Source: Ophiobolus disseminans
Taxonomy: Eukaryota > Ascomycota > Dothideomycetes > Pleosporales > Phaeosphaeriaceae
NCBI GenBank assembly: GCA_010093685.1
Contig: MU006216.1
Location: 261,065-325,064, forward strand
Reading direction: 5' to 3'
DNA: 64,000 nucleotides
The position numbers were made by a program, and so were the translations under genes. The notes beneath the pieces were generated by a model. That model saw nothing but the letters and a program-made list of their open reading frames with translations, made no database searches and was not told the DNA's origin. Positions 12,355 to 22,696 of this stretch are shown piece by piece; the first letter of the stretch is position 1, and the number at the start of each line of letters is the position of its first letter.

Positions 12355-14712
12355 TCACGCTGCAGTAACGCTGAGCCCGGACCCATCCTGCTTAATCGTC
12401 ACCTTCGCAACATCGCCGCTGCGAATCTCACCACGAATCAGCTTATCGGCCAGGCCGTTTCCAATCTCCTTCGCAATGAGGCGGTTGAGCGGCCGCGCGC
12501 CGAATTTCGGGTCGTATCCTCGGTCGCACAGCCATTGCTTCGCTTCGTCTGGACACTCGAGGACGATGCGGCGGTCATCGAGGCGCTGCTGGAGCTCCTT
12601 AAGTCGTATGTCCACAATGTCTCGCAGTGCTTCACGCGACAGTCGGCGGAAGACGATGAACTCGTCGAGGCGGTTCAGAAACTCGGGCGGGTAAGTTGCG
12701 GACACGACGTCCATGACCGCGCTGCGAATTGCCGGCGATATCTCACTTGAATCTTTGTTGACAGAGTGCAGAACATCGTCGCCAACAATAATGTCTGCGC
12801 CAAGGTTCGAGGTCATGACGATGATTGTGTTGCGGAAGTCGACCTTGTGGCCCTGCGCATCGGTGAGAAAGCCTTCGTCGAGTACTTGTAGGAGTAAGGT
12901 GGAGATGTCCTTGTGGGCCTTTTCCCACTCGTCGAAGAGCAGCACTGCATATGGCTTTCGCCGTACGGCTTCGGTGAGCTGCCCAGCGTCATCGTAACCA
13001 ACGTAGCCGGCGGGAGATCCGATCAGTCTCGACACCGTGTGCTTCTCGCTGAACTCGCTCATGTCGAAGCGAATGACAGCTTGTGGGGTGCTGAAAAGGT
13101 ATTCCGCCAGGCGCTTGCACACCTCAGTCTTGCCTACACCGGTAGGCCCGAGCATCATGAAGGACGCAATGGGACGATTCTCTCCAGAAAGCCCGGCGCG
13201 CTGCAAGCGAATAGCATTTGCGACAGCTGTTAGTGCCTCGTCTTGGCCCTTCACGTACTGCCGCAACATGTCTTCCATATGGATCAATTTCTCGCTTTCG
13301 CCTGAATTGAGCTTCGACAGCGGAATGCCCGTCGTTCGCGAGACGACCGAGGCAATGTCATCAGCTGTTACTGAGTCGTGCAACAGGGAGTCAGGCCGAT
13401 CTGCTCCCGTCAAAGCCCCGTCCTCTCGAGGTAGCTTCGACTCTAGCTCAGGTATCCGACTGTATTGTAGCTCCCCGGCCTTGGCAAAATTACCCTGGCG
13501 ACGGGCTATCTCGAGCTCTAATCTGGCTTTTTCGAGGTTCTCTTGAGCATTCTTGATCTCGTCAAGCTCGGCGCGCTCCTTCTCCCACTTTTCCGTTAGC
13601 ACCTTGACCTCATTTTGTTTCAGCTTCAGAGTATCCTGGAGGCGTTCGCGCCTTTCTTTGCTCGCAATGTCCGTCTCTTTTCGAAGCGACTCGAGCTCGA
13701 TTTGTATGGTTATGATCTGCCGGTCAAGCTCCTGAATTGCATCAGGTTTGCTTTCCTGCTGCAATCGCAGAGCGCTTGCGGCTTCGTCCACCAAGTCGAT
13801 GGCTTTATCGGGCAGGAAGCGGTCGGTGATGTAGCGGTTGCTGAACGATGCAGCGGCGACGAGAGCGTTGTCGGTGATGCGTACGCCGTGGTGAACCTCG
13901 TATCGCTCCTTGATGCCACGGAGGATAGAGATGGTGTCCTGTACTGTGGGTTCGTCAACTACGATGGGCTGGAATCGTCGCGCAAGCGCGGCGTCCTTCT
14001 CGATCAGGCGGTACTCGTTGAGCGTGGTGGCGCCACAGAGCTGGAGCTCGCCACGACTTAGCGCCGGCTTGAGCAGATTACTCGCATCAATTGAACCTTC
14101 CGCCTTCCCCAGCCCAAGCAGTGTATGCAGCTCATCTACGAACAGTATGACGCCCTTCTTCGCATCTTCAACTTCCTTCAAGACCTTCTTCAACCGCTCT
14201 TCGAAGTCGCCTCGGAACTTTGCGCCAGCAATTAGCGATCCGAGGTCGAGGCTTATTACTCGTTTGTCCTTGATAGACTCCGGTACATCGCCGCGTACGA
14301 TGCGCTGAGCGAGGCCTTCGAGAATCGCAGTCTTTCCGGTGCCAGCTTTGCCGATCAAGACCGGATTGTTTTTTGTTCGGCGTGACAGGATCTGGATTGT
14401 TCTTTGGACCTCTGCGTCCCGTCCGATTACCGGGTCTAGTTTGCCATCTCGGGCTCGTTCGGTCAGGTCTATGCCATATTGTTCCAGCGCTGGCTTCTCT
14501 TCCTCGCCGCCCATGTTCATTCTATGTGTCCCGCCAGGTGGATGTGGCCTCCCATTTGCGTACTGTCTAATCGCCGCGGCCGGCCGTATCAGGCTCTGGG
14601 GTCGATTTGAGTCGAAAGCTAGACCGAGGCATTGTGGTGAGGGGCGCAGTGGTAGCTGGCGGGAGATCCGAGGGATGCGCCTCGCAGCAATGCGTGTTCT
14701 ACTGGTAAGCAT
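12355..14712 (-). CDS. HSP78: HSP78, mitochondrial ClpB-type disaggregase
   Basis: Hexameric AAA+ chaperone of the mitochondrial matrix; it dissolves protein aggregates together with mitochondrial Hsp70 (family knowledge). It is a single exon of 785 aa, close to the usual size. Residues 1-55 are rich in Arg and Ser with few acids, fitting a mitochondrial presequence. The Clp N-terminal repeat domain is absent, as is normal for HSP78. AAA1 has Walker A GKAGTGKT near 121-128 and Walker B VILFVDELH near 188-196. A charged coiled-coil M-domain spans about 315-430. AAA2 has Walker A GPTGVGKTE near 522-530 and a Walker B region LLFDEWEKAH near 591-600, where Trp occupies the residue after the acidic pair that is usually small or aliphatic. 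The start is an ATG at 14712. It is divergent from eEF1B across about 445 bp. Confidence 0.96.
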   Translation of the reverse strand: MLTSRTRIAARRIPRISRQLPLRPSPQCLGLAFDSNRPQSLIRPAAAIRQYANGRPHPPGGTHRMNMGGEEEKPALEQYGIDLTERARDGKLDPVIGRDAEVQRTIQILSRRTKNNPVLIGKAGTGKTAILEGLAQRIVRGDVPESIKDKRVISLDLGSLIAGAKFRGDFEERLKKVLKEVEDAKKGVILFVDELHTLLGLGKAEGSIDASNLLKPALSRGELQLCGATTLNEYRLIEKDAALARRFQPIVVDEPTVQDTISILRGIKERYEVHHGVRITDNALVAAASFSNRYITDRFLPDKAIDLVDEAASALRLQQESKPDAIQELDRQIITIQIELESLRKETDIASKERRERLQDTLKLKQNEVKVLTEKWEKERAELDEIKNAQENLEKARLELEIARRQGNFAKAGELQYSRIPELESKLPREDGALTGADRPDSLLHDSVTADDIASVVSRTTGIPLSKLNSGESEKLIHMEDMLRQYVKGQDEALTAVANAIRLQRAGLSGENRPIASFMMLGPTGVGKTEVCKRLAEYLFSTPQAVIRFDMSEFSEKHTVSRLIGSPAGYVGYDDAGQLTEAVRRKPYAVLLFDEWEKAHKDISTLLLQVLDEGFLTDAQGHKVDFRNTIIVMTSNLGADIIVGDDVLHSVNKDSSEISPAIRSAVMDVVSATYPPEFLNRLDEFIVFRRLSREALRDIVDIRLKELQQRLDDRRIVLECPDEAKQWLCDRGYDPKFGARPLNRLIAKEIGNGLADKLIRGEIRSGDVAKVTIKQDGSGLSVTAA

Positions 14713-15157
14713 CGTGGTAATTGCGGTCTCTAATTAGTCGAGTCAATCGAGTGTCAGTGTCTAGAAGATGGAAGAGGCATGACTATATGCGAGGTGGATG
14801 GCGCGGGCACAGGCTCTTCAGAAGGTGCGCGAGCCTTCGACGTCTTTCCACAACCTTGGACTACGCTCCAGACCCACAACACCGAAACGAAACACTTGGA
14901 TCCGTACCAGAGGCTACGGAGATGATGAAGCAGAGTTGTAATACTCGTACATGTTTCTGGTGAACGTGCACTGCCGCGGGGGCATAAAGCGCGAAAGCAC
15001 GTGGAGCAAGCTCCTTGGCGTGTCTGTGCTCGGCGCCACTGCCTCTAATTTTCCCGAGCAATTTGCTGCCTCGAAAACTCGTCTCCAGTCATAAACCACA
15101 ACACCACCCTCTCACCCCCAACAAAACTTTCTTCACACATTCGATTCAACCGCAGCC
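14713..15157. other. Shared divergent promoter region, HSP78 and eEF1B
   Basis: A 445-bp gap separates two divergently transcribed genes and must contain both promoters. A C/T- and A-rich leader (about 15095-15150) precedes the eEF1B ATG, as is common for strongly expressed fungal genes. I could not identify a clear heat-shock element by eye. Confidence 0.45.
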
Positions 15158-16108
15158 ATGGGTTTCACCGATCTAGTTTCCGACGCAGGCCTCACCCTCC
15201 TGAACAACTGGGTTAAGACTCGCAGCTACGTTGTTGGGTAAGTTGCTACCCCACCATGCATGTCTCCTTTTGCGCGTTTGCTCCCTTTCATGATGAGAAC
15301 ATTTGGTCCGTGTTAATGAGGCGGCTTAAGACCCCGCTATCTGATAATAAACCCAAGCGCTTGTCGCAACTCTGACATATCTCTTCAAATTGCTGCTTTC
15401 TCGATGCACATTTGCGAAGCCACCGCCTGACAGAAGCACAGCTACTCCCCATCACAGGCCGATGTCAAAGTCTTCCAGCAAATCAAGCAGATCCCAGCAC
15501 CAGAGAAGTACCCATACGCATGGCGCTGGTACAACCACCTCCTCACCTTCGAGGGCGAGTTCGACACCCTTCCCGGCGACCCAACCAAGGACTTCACCGC
15601 CTACGGCCCTGAGTCCTCTGACCTGACCATCAACCCCGCCAAGGCACCCGAGAAGGCGGCCGAGGAGGAGGATGATGAGCTTGACCTGTTCGGTAGCGAC
15701 GACGAGGAGGTCGACGAGGAAGCCGAGAAGCTCAAGACCGAGCGCCTGGCTGAGTACAATAAGAAGAAGGCTGGCAAGAGCAAGCCTGCTGCTAAGTCCA
15801 TTGTCACCCTCGATGTTAAGCCATGGGGTATGTAACAGCATTGTTGGACTTCGTGTGACCTTGCTAACGTGGGACCAGACGATGAGACAGACATGGAGGA
15901 GCTGAAGAAGAACGTCTTGGCCATTGAGCAAGATGGTCTCGTCTGGGGTGGCTCCAAGTTGGTCGCTGTTGGTTTCGGTATCAAGAAGCTCCAGCTCAAC
16001 GTCGTCATCGAGGACGACAAGGTTTCGCTGGACGACCTTCAGGCCAAGATCGAGGAGGATGAGGACCATGTCCAGTCCACCGACGTTGCGGCTATGCAGA
16101 AGTTGTAA
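15158..16108 (+). CDS. Translation elongation factor 1-beta (eEF1B-alpha)
   Basis: Cytosolic guanine-nucleotide exchange factor that recharges eEF1A with GTP during translation elongation. Exons are 15158-15237, 15442-15827 and 15879-16108, giving 231 aa, the usual fungal length. The first intron is long for this window (204 nt) and interrupts the GST-C-like N-terminal region. Splicing restores SYVVGYSPSQADVKVFQQI, typical of the family. An acidic stretch (EEEDDELDLFGSDDEEVDEE, about residues 94-113) is followed by a Lys-rich linker and the C-terminal exchange domain. That domain begins at KPWDDETDM and ends ...STDVAAMQKL, as in other eEF1B-alpha proteins. Frame and phase agree at all junctions. 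Confidence 0.97.
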
Positions 16109-17253
16109 AAACTTTGCGCATACCCACCGTCGGTCTTGATGATGAACGAGGAACAACTGGCTGGTATGGTTTACGGTTTCACGTCTTATGAACGGTTGCT
16201 AGACGCAAACAGCGGCTTGGTAGACATACCATTCCCCCTAGAGGGACACCAACCATGATCACGATCACACCCCATCATCGCTACTATCTTCCTCCCTTTT
16301 CTTGTCTCTCAGAATTCTTCATGACTACTGAAATCTGTGATAGCGTGTGGCAGCCTCAGTCGACGTTGACCGTTTCATCCGCCGGAGGGCAACTGACCGT
16401 TGGTATGTGAGCATATGTATACTGGTTCATCGTCTTACGGCTTCCTGACTAGGAGTGTACGGCAAGCCGTATACACAAATATCTTGCCATATGAAAGAAT
16501 TAGAGCCAGACAGCGCAGGCGACTGCCTGACTCGGCCACAACGTGAGCCGGAGAACCGGATGTTATGTGGGATGAAAACGAACGAGCTCTCAAGGTCACG
16601 TTTGTCCCGATTTCCCGGAACGTTGTTGTGGCTGCGCCTTCCGACCAAGACCAATCTGTGAGCGCGTCGCTCGCAGCTTCCTTCCAGCTGAACCGAGGCT
16701 GGCTCGCGAAGTTTAATACCATCAACGGGCAAAACACTCTCGTGCCCTACGTCAAAATGCAACACCCATGCATAACAGGCACCACAAAGACATCACTATT
16801 ATTCCAACACATTCGATATCTGCTGCTGATAAAAATCGCGGCGCATTGCTTTCGCTTCTGATTCCTCAAAACTTCTAGACTGAGCAGCGCGATTACACTT
16901 TGAACTACCTCGGATCCGACGACACTACACTCTCCGGCCGGAGCGCGACGCCTCCATTTAAAACTACTGGAAACAAGCGGAGAGTCGGACTCGAAGACTA
17001 CACAATAGGGCCCAGCCCTTAGCATCGTTCAAGTGCTTATTCGGGTGACTACTTCAAATTCTTGTTGGCATATAGCGACACCGGAGAGTGCCGAAAGTAC
17101 ACTGCGCATTGCACAGCAATTGAATCAAGTCACCTTCTCACAGTGTGCTGAATTACTCGCAGAAGTCTTGAGATAACAGTCGCACTGTAAATCTTTGCGA
17201 GGCTGTTCAAGCTTCATTGTCGTTAACGAACCATAGACATATACACTGCCACC
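16109..17253. other. Intergenic between eEF1B and MFS transporter
   Basis: This holds the eEF1B 3' untranslated region and the transporter promoter. Short overlapping frames at 16427-16861 have no recognisable domain and run on both strands. No repeat or RNA gene was seen. Confidence 0.5.
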
Positions 17254-19469
17254 ATGAATACCGAAGACGGCCCCGTCACCAGCAACGACCACGACGCCAA
17301 GTTTGGTCGTTCCCCCACACAACCCTCTCTTGAGAAAGTCGAACTCCACGAGGAAGTCGCACGCACATCCACTCTGTCGACACACTCCTCCACATTGCAT
17401 ACTTCATCCGATGCCTCGGAGGCCGAGCGCGATGCAGGCCAGATTTCGCGCACGCCAACGCAACGCGACACTGAAGGCGAAATCGCAGAACACCATCCCA
17501 CCGCACTAAGCCGCATACACACGCAGAAGAGCCAACACAGTAACACTGTCGGTACAGGTGGATTTAGGAGTCGAACACAAACGCGCGAGAGCCGTAAGCC
17601 GCTGCCGGCGTTTGGTGCTGGCAAAGATTATCCACCTCCACTGCCCGCGCGGAAAGCATATGTAGTCGAGTTCGACGGCCATGACGATCCATTACATGCG
17701 ATGAATTGGCCGTTTAGAAAGAAACTTGCCACTGCGGCTATGCTGGGGTTTACCACGTTTGCGGCGGCGTTTGGTAGCTCGATTTTGAGTGCGGCTTCGG
17801 GTGCAATTCAAGAGCACTTTGATGTTGGGCCGGTGGCTGCTACGCTAGGGACGTCATTATATGTTTTGGGGTTTGCGACGGGTCCGATTTTGTGGGCTCC
17901 TCTTGTACGTAACGTCCACTTCGAACTGCTTGGGATATTCACTGACTGTACACCACCTTTTAGAGCGAACTTAAGGGACGACGCTTCCCGCTTGTGATAG
18001 CGAGTTTTGGCTTTAGTGTGTTCAACTTGGCTGTGGCTACTGGAAAAGATTTGCAGACGGTACTGATATGCCGATTCTTCTCTGGCTTTTTTGGCGCATG
18101 TCCTCTTACTGTGAGTTCTCTGTCCCATTGACTCACGAGCGTCTTGCAGTACTAACAAGTCACAGTGTGTCGCGGCTGTATTCAGTGATATGTTTGACCA
18201 TCGTACGCGGGGCATGGCTATCACCATCTTCAGCATGACAGTCTGTACGTAACATCAAGCTACAAAACTGCCTGTGAGACAGCCACTGACTTCATGTTCA
18301 CGTTTAGTCTCTGGTCCACTTCTCGCTCCTTTCATCGGCGGCTTCATTGTCATGTCGCCACTGGGCTGGCGCTGGACCTCATACATAGTGTGCCTGATGG
18401 GCTTCATCGCTTTTGGACTCAATTTGATCTTCCTTTGCGAATCCTACCCACCCGAGATCCTCGTCGGCAAAGCAGCCGAGCTCCGTCGCCGCACTAAGAA
18501 TTGGTAAGTTGGTCTAAAATTTACATCTGAAAACTATGTCTGACTATACCCACAGGGGCATCCACGCTAAACAAGAGGAGATTGAGGTCGATTTCCGAGA
18601 ACTTCTGGAGAAGAACTTTTCCCGCCCGATACGCATGCTGTTCACAGAGCGCATCGTTCTTCTCCTGTCTGTTTATATGGCGTTCATCTATGGCCTCCTT
18701 TACCTCTTCCTTACGGCATTTCCGCTCGTATTTCAGGGCGTTCATGGCATGAACCTCGGTGTGAGCGGACTACCGTTTTTCGGCATGATTATAGGTCAAT
18801 TTATAGCCGGCCTTGTGATTTTCATTCGGCAACCGGGATACCAGAAGAAACTGGCCGCAAATAACAACGCGCCGATTCCCGAATGGCGGTTACCAGAGGT
18901 AATTGTGGGGGGTATATGCTTCTCCGTAGGCATATTCTGCTTCGGATGGACTGGGTACAGACAAGACATCCACTGGATTGTTCCCACGCTTTCCGGGATT
19001 ATGATTGGTTTCGGGCTGCTCAGTATCTTTCTGCAATCGCTCAACTATTTGGTTGACGCTTATCTGATGGTACGTCATCTCCAGACACCATCCATCACCT
19101 TACCCATCAAATTAACCGAATTAACCTAGTTCGCCGCGTCTGCCATCGCCGCAAACACCTTCCTGCGTAGTCTTTGTGGAGCCGCGTTCCCACTTTTTGC
19201 GCGTCAAATGTTCGAGGGAATGTAAGTTGTCCATGTACGAGTTATATGCGAGACATACACTGACTCTGGACCTCAAAATCTGTAGGGGCATTGAATACGC
19301 TGCCACTTTACTAGGCTGCATCGCTGCTGTCCTCGTTCCTGTACCCATATGGTTCTACCTCCACGGCGCAAAAATCCGGGAGAGTAGTGCGTACGGGCCG
19401 ACATCTGCGAACAGAAAGGAGGCGGTTGCAGAAGATGGCAAAGGGGAGAAGACGGATCAAGTGGGTTGA
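17254..19469 (+). CDS. MFS transporter, drug:H+ antiporter (DHA1/polyamine-like)
   Basis: Predicted 12-helix membrane transporter exporting small molecules. Seven exons: 17254-17904, 17964-18110, 18166-18244, 18308-18503, 18556-19069, 19130-19221 and 19286-19469. All junctions keep frame. A long hydrophilic Ser/Thr-rich N-tail (about 130 residues) precedes the DPLHAMNWPFRKK entry motif seen in fungal TPO/FLR-type DHA1 proteins. Next come a first helix with FAAAFGSSILSAASGAI, the loop-2/3 signature near SELKGRRFPLVIA, and the motif-C-like region FSGPLLAPFIGGFIV with GWRWTSYI. A central loop and six more helices follow, and a charged tail ends ...GEKTDQVG. The substrate cannot be read from the sequence. 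It has no cluster neighbours. Confidence in MFS class is high. Confidence 0.93.
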
Positions 19470-19793
19470 TGGAGTAGTGAATATAGACAGGCTGCACTTA
19501 CGCAATGAAGAACTGTCTGCAAGAGTATGATACCCAATCGCTCATTCTCAGACAACTATTTGCGTGCGTGACTACAGGGCGCAGCCATCACCCAAGGCAT
19601 GCGAACATTACGCCCGCTAGCAAGGCTGACAAGGCAGATCACATTCACAGCCCCAACCACAACCACCTCACGAACATCACATTAAACTCAACACATCGCT
19701 TGTCTCTCAGCTCCAATACCTGTCCTACCCTCTACTGCACTACACCTACATCACAACTCCCTTACTCGAAACCACTGCCCCGCCCACACCACC

Positions 19794-20078
19794 ATGGACG
19801 CCATCGCCGCCATCAAAGTCCAAAAACACACCCACGACCTCATCATCACACACGCGGAAGCCCTATTCGGCTCCCAGCACCCATCTGCTGAGGGCCATTG
19901 GGGTGTTATCACTAGTACCAAGGACGGCGGGTACGCCGCACATGCTATTATCTACGATAGTGTGCGGCGCAAGAGGTGGACGTGCTTGATGAGTAGTCCG
20001 CGCGTGGGTAGTGTGGCGGAGGCGGAGAGAAGGTTGTTGGAGGGGTTTAGGGTGGAGTTAGGGAAGGTGGTTGGGTGA
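19794..20078 (+). CDS. Small unrecognised protein, 94 aa (paralogue family member)
   Basis: Single-exon gene starting MDAIAAIKVQKHTHDLI and ending ...VELGKVVG. A CT/CA-rich leader with an ACCACC-type context precedes the ATG at 19794. No known domain was recognised and there is no signal peptide or membrane segment. The segment WGVITSTKDGGYAAHAIIYD, then WTCLMSSP and a C-terminal helix with AEAERRLLEGF, aligns by eye with the small genes at 58393, 57613 and 59.2 kb. Shared positions are W-x-V-I, Y-x-A, I-x-Y, W-T-x-L and an A-x-x-x-L helix. Probably an intracellular mixed alpha/beta small protein; function unknown. Confidence 0.6.
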   Translation: MDAIAAIKVQKHTHDLIITHAEALFGSQHPSAEGHWGVITSTKDGGYAAHAIIYDSVRRKRWTCLMSSPRVGSVAEAERRLLEGFRVELGKVVG

Positions 20079-21247
20079 GGGTGAGGGGGAGGAGGGCAGG
20101 GTTTTGCGGTGTCTCTGAGTGTCGGATTCTGAGTTCTCTTCTTCTTTCTCATGCATTCCGCTACATCTATCGTGTACCCTGCGTATACCTCATACCTCTT
20201 TCATCCCCTCTATATTTACCCTCCAGTAAGTCCGACCATATCCAGCAGTCTCTGGAATTGACACGGAGTCATCATCAGCAATTGCAAGTCCGTGAAACCG
20301 AGTACCTCATTCGGGTATGCTGCTAAAACTCAAGCCGCTGATTCCTGCCGCCCGGGCGCATGCTCGGTGAGAACGCAGCGCATTGCCTGCTCCCAAGCTC
20401 GTGGCTGACGTGACTTTGATATGATGTGAGCTGCCTCAAACTCATAATTTGTCACCACAACTTACACGGTGCTGCTGACCATGCTCCTTGGATGTCCGCT
20501 AGCAAGGCCTCGAGCGCTATCGCGTAAGTCACATGAATCCCAGCGCTGGATCGGATGCACTTTCGGCATGGGAAATTCGACCCGGCCTCGGACTCGGCCC
20601 CAACCCAGGTGACAAACAGCCAGGCAGCGGCGGTGTCGGTATTCTTCCGGGTAGTAACGTCAGAGATACTGCCGAGTGGATATTGGGGGCCGTAGTAGAA
20701 GTTGGCTTGTGCTAGTTCCAATGTATCAGTTCTTGTCGAAGATTTGCGGGTTTGGAAGTTGTGCCAATGATGCTCTGCTTGAGGAGCTCATCATGTTCAC
20801 ACTTCGCCATGCGTGATTTTCTGTGATTTTGCTGCGCAGCGGCTTGCTGAGTATTGTCGGACATGATGTATAGTTTTGCGTGAGTTGATGGAAGGTTCTG
20901 TGGTGGTTAGAGGTAGGAGAACTAACGAGGCGAGGTGAGTCTGAATCTACTTACACCTGGCTTCACCACGACATTGCAACAATACTACGAGCATGGAGCT
21001 TAGTATACCTCCATTCACCTCGTGTTTTCCACTGGTGTCAACTGATGATGTCTCTCCTACCATGGATAATATAAGTACGCATGATTCACCGTCGCCGTCA
21101 CCACGACTTATCCCGCCACTGCCAAATGGCCGTCGACGTGACCTCAAACTTATCAAACTTTCACAGCGATACTAACGCCAACGACAACCGCATCCATCAT
21201 CTACCCCAACGCGTCAAGACTCCCAGCAACCGCACCAAACTACCATA
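20079..21247. other. Intergenic, no gene supported
   Basis: Only short overlapping frames occur here (for example 20993-21175 plus and 20947-21156 minus). None has recognisable features. The last 70 bases before 21248 are C/A-rich and read as a fungal 5' leader. Confidence 0.5.
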
Positions 21248-21799
21248 ATGCTCGGCGAAAGCGTCTTCACAGATGGCCTCCTCCAAGACCAACGGGTCTT
21301 CTTCAATGCCCTCAAGCTGCAAATCGTCGAGAGCCTCTTAGCTGCATATCCACGCCACTCGAGCTCTAACGTCCTCAAAGGGTTCTCCATCCGCTTCACG
21401 ATGCACGAGGGATATTTTGCCGTCACCGCGATTGCCGAACTAGGACTTCCTACATCGCTTTCTGAAGGTTTCGATATCGTGCTGGAAGACAACTTCATGG
21501 GGGCGTATAGTACGAATGGGTTCTTTGATGCGTTGGAGCATTTGGGGGAGCAGGTCGAGCATTATTTGGATGAGGAAGAGAAGAATGGTATGATATGAGA
21601 ACGATGTTTGGGAATGAAAGAAAGCTGACATTGATTAGACACTTGGGGTATGGAGACGCGCATATCGGGCGAGGAGTATTTTTCTGGTAAGCGCAGTCCG
21701 AGCATGACGAAGCGGGTGACTGAAACTGGAAGCGAGGTGCGGATGGTATTGTGGCAAGACATTCCGTTGGTCTCGAGAGTATGGACGATAGGTGGATGA
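21248..21799 (+). CDS. Unrecognised small protein, two exons
   Basis: Exon 1 is 21248-21587 and exon 2 is 21639-21799. A 51-nt intron with a GTATGA donor and a TTAG acceptor joins in phase and gives about 166 aa. The protein opens MLGESVFTDGLLQDQRVFF, has a middle with FSIRFTMHEGYFAVTAIAEL, then a helix with FFDALEHLGEQVEHYLDEEE. The second exon is less hydrophobic and contains GEEYFSGKRSP. No domain is recognised, and there is no signal peptide. The helix resembles the C-terminal helix of the small-protein family in this window, but the match is too weak to claim kinship. Without the splice, the frame stops after 116 codons. Exon 2 is less certain than exon 1. Confidence 0.5.
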
Positions 21800-22073
21800 T
21801 CGCAGGCTATCTGCTGGTATAGAAAATGATGTTGGATGTTGGTCTGGCGTTTCCGATCTTCTCATATAAATCCCTGGATGGCGACAGAATACAACTATGA
21901 TTGCCAAGCGCTCATTCTCTTGCCTCAGAATATTTGCGAGTAAAATCGAACGCCTCGGCCATAGTCTTGAAGATTGACCGAACTTCGAATGGAGTGTTGG
22001 TGTTCTTAGATTTTTTAGGGTTTCTAGAAATCAACATGAAATACGTCAGCATGACAAGAGAAAGCACCATACC

Positions 22074-22083
22074 TACCTAGGTA
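22074..22083. promoter_or_regulatory. TACCTAGGTA palindrome
   Basis: Perfect 10-bp palindrome preceded by a further ACC, giving ACCTACCTAGGTAG. It is noncoding and upstream of the DUF6536 gene. The role is inferred only from recurrence. Confidence 0.4.
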
Positions 22084-22532
22084 GTTGGCCTAACAGTATC
22101 TTCATTTATAGATTTAGGCCTAACTGCTGCGGAAACTGTGCCTCTGCATGGGCACACGGCTCATCAATACCGGTACCGTCGCGTTTGTTTCTTCGATGAG
22201 TTTCACCCAAACATTTGCGACAAACACACAGCTTCGACGACAGCCCGCATACACAAGAAGATTCAGGCGTTGAGATCATACATTGGTGTAGGAAGGCAAC
22301 CTCTTTGTTCGCCTCCCCGTTTCGGCTGGAACACGGGCCGCGATCGGGCGACAATGACGTCGCCGCAGCCTTTCGACTCGACCTCCAGACGGAGCAACTT
22401 TCATCTTGTAGCTACTACAAACGCACAATGTACTGACGAGTCACCGAATCACCGCCAGTGGTCGCGCAAGCGCGCCGTCCAGCGATTTTCGGCTCAGCCC
22501 CCATTGGAGGGGCCACGCTTATGCTTAGACTT

Positions 22533-22542
22533 TACCTAGGTA
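22533..22542. promoter_or_regulatory. TACCTAGGTA palindrome
   Basis: Perfect 10-bp palindrome about 155 bp before the DUF6536 gene start, hence in its likely promoter. A binding role is inference. Confidence 0.42.
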
Positions 22543-22696
22543 GGGCTGACTTAGGCGTCCTGGCGGCTGTGTCAGATCGATTTTGTAAGGATGCACCACT
22601 CTCTCGGTGATTCGTGAAACTGGGAAATATGGAGCCTCTACCCCACCACCTCATTTCCCAGTATTTTGAATTCGCGAAAGTCATTGTGTTTTAGGC

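Larger units (their letters stand above)
21800..22696. other. Intergenic with two TACCTAGGTA palindromes
   Basis: No convincing gene was found; a 133-codon plus-strand frame at 22138-22539 has no domain. Palindromes TACCTAGGTA lie at 22074-22083 and 22533-22542, the second about 155 bp upstream of the DUF6536 gene ATG. Confidence 0.5.

Noticed and set aside
15452..16156. 234-codon minus-strand frame over eEF1B
   Set aside because: Shadow of the eEF1B acidic and Lys-rich coding sequence; Leu-rich composition is an artefact of GAG/CTC complementarity.
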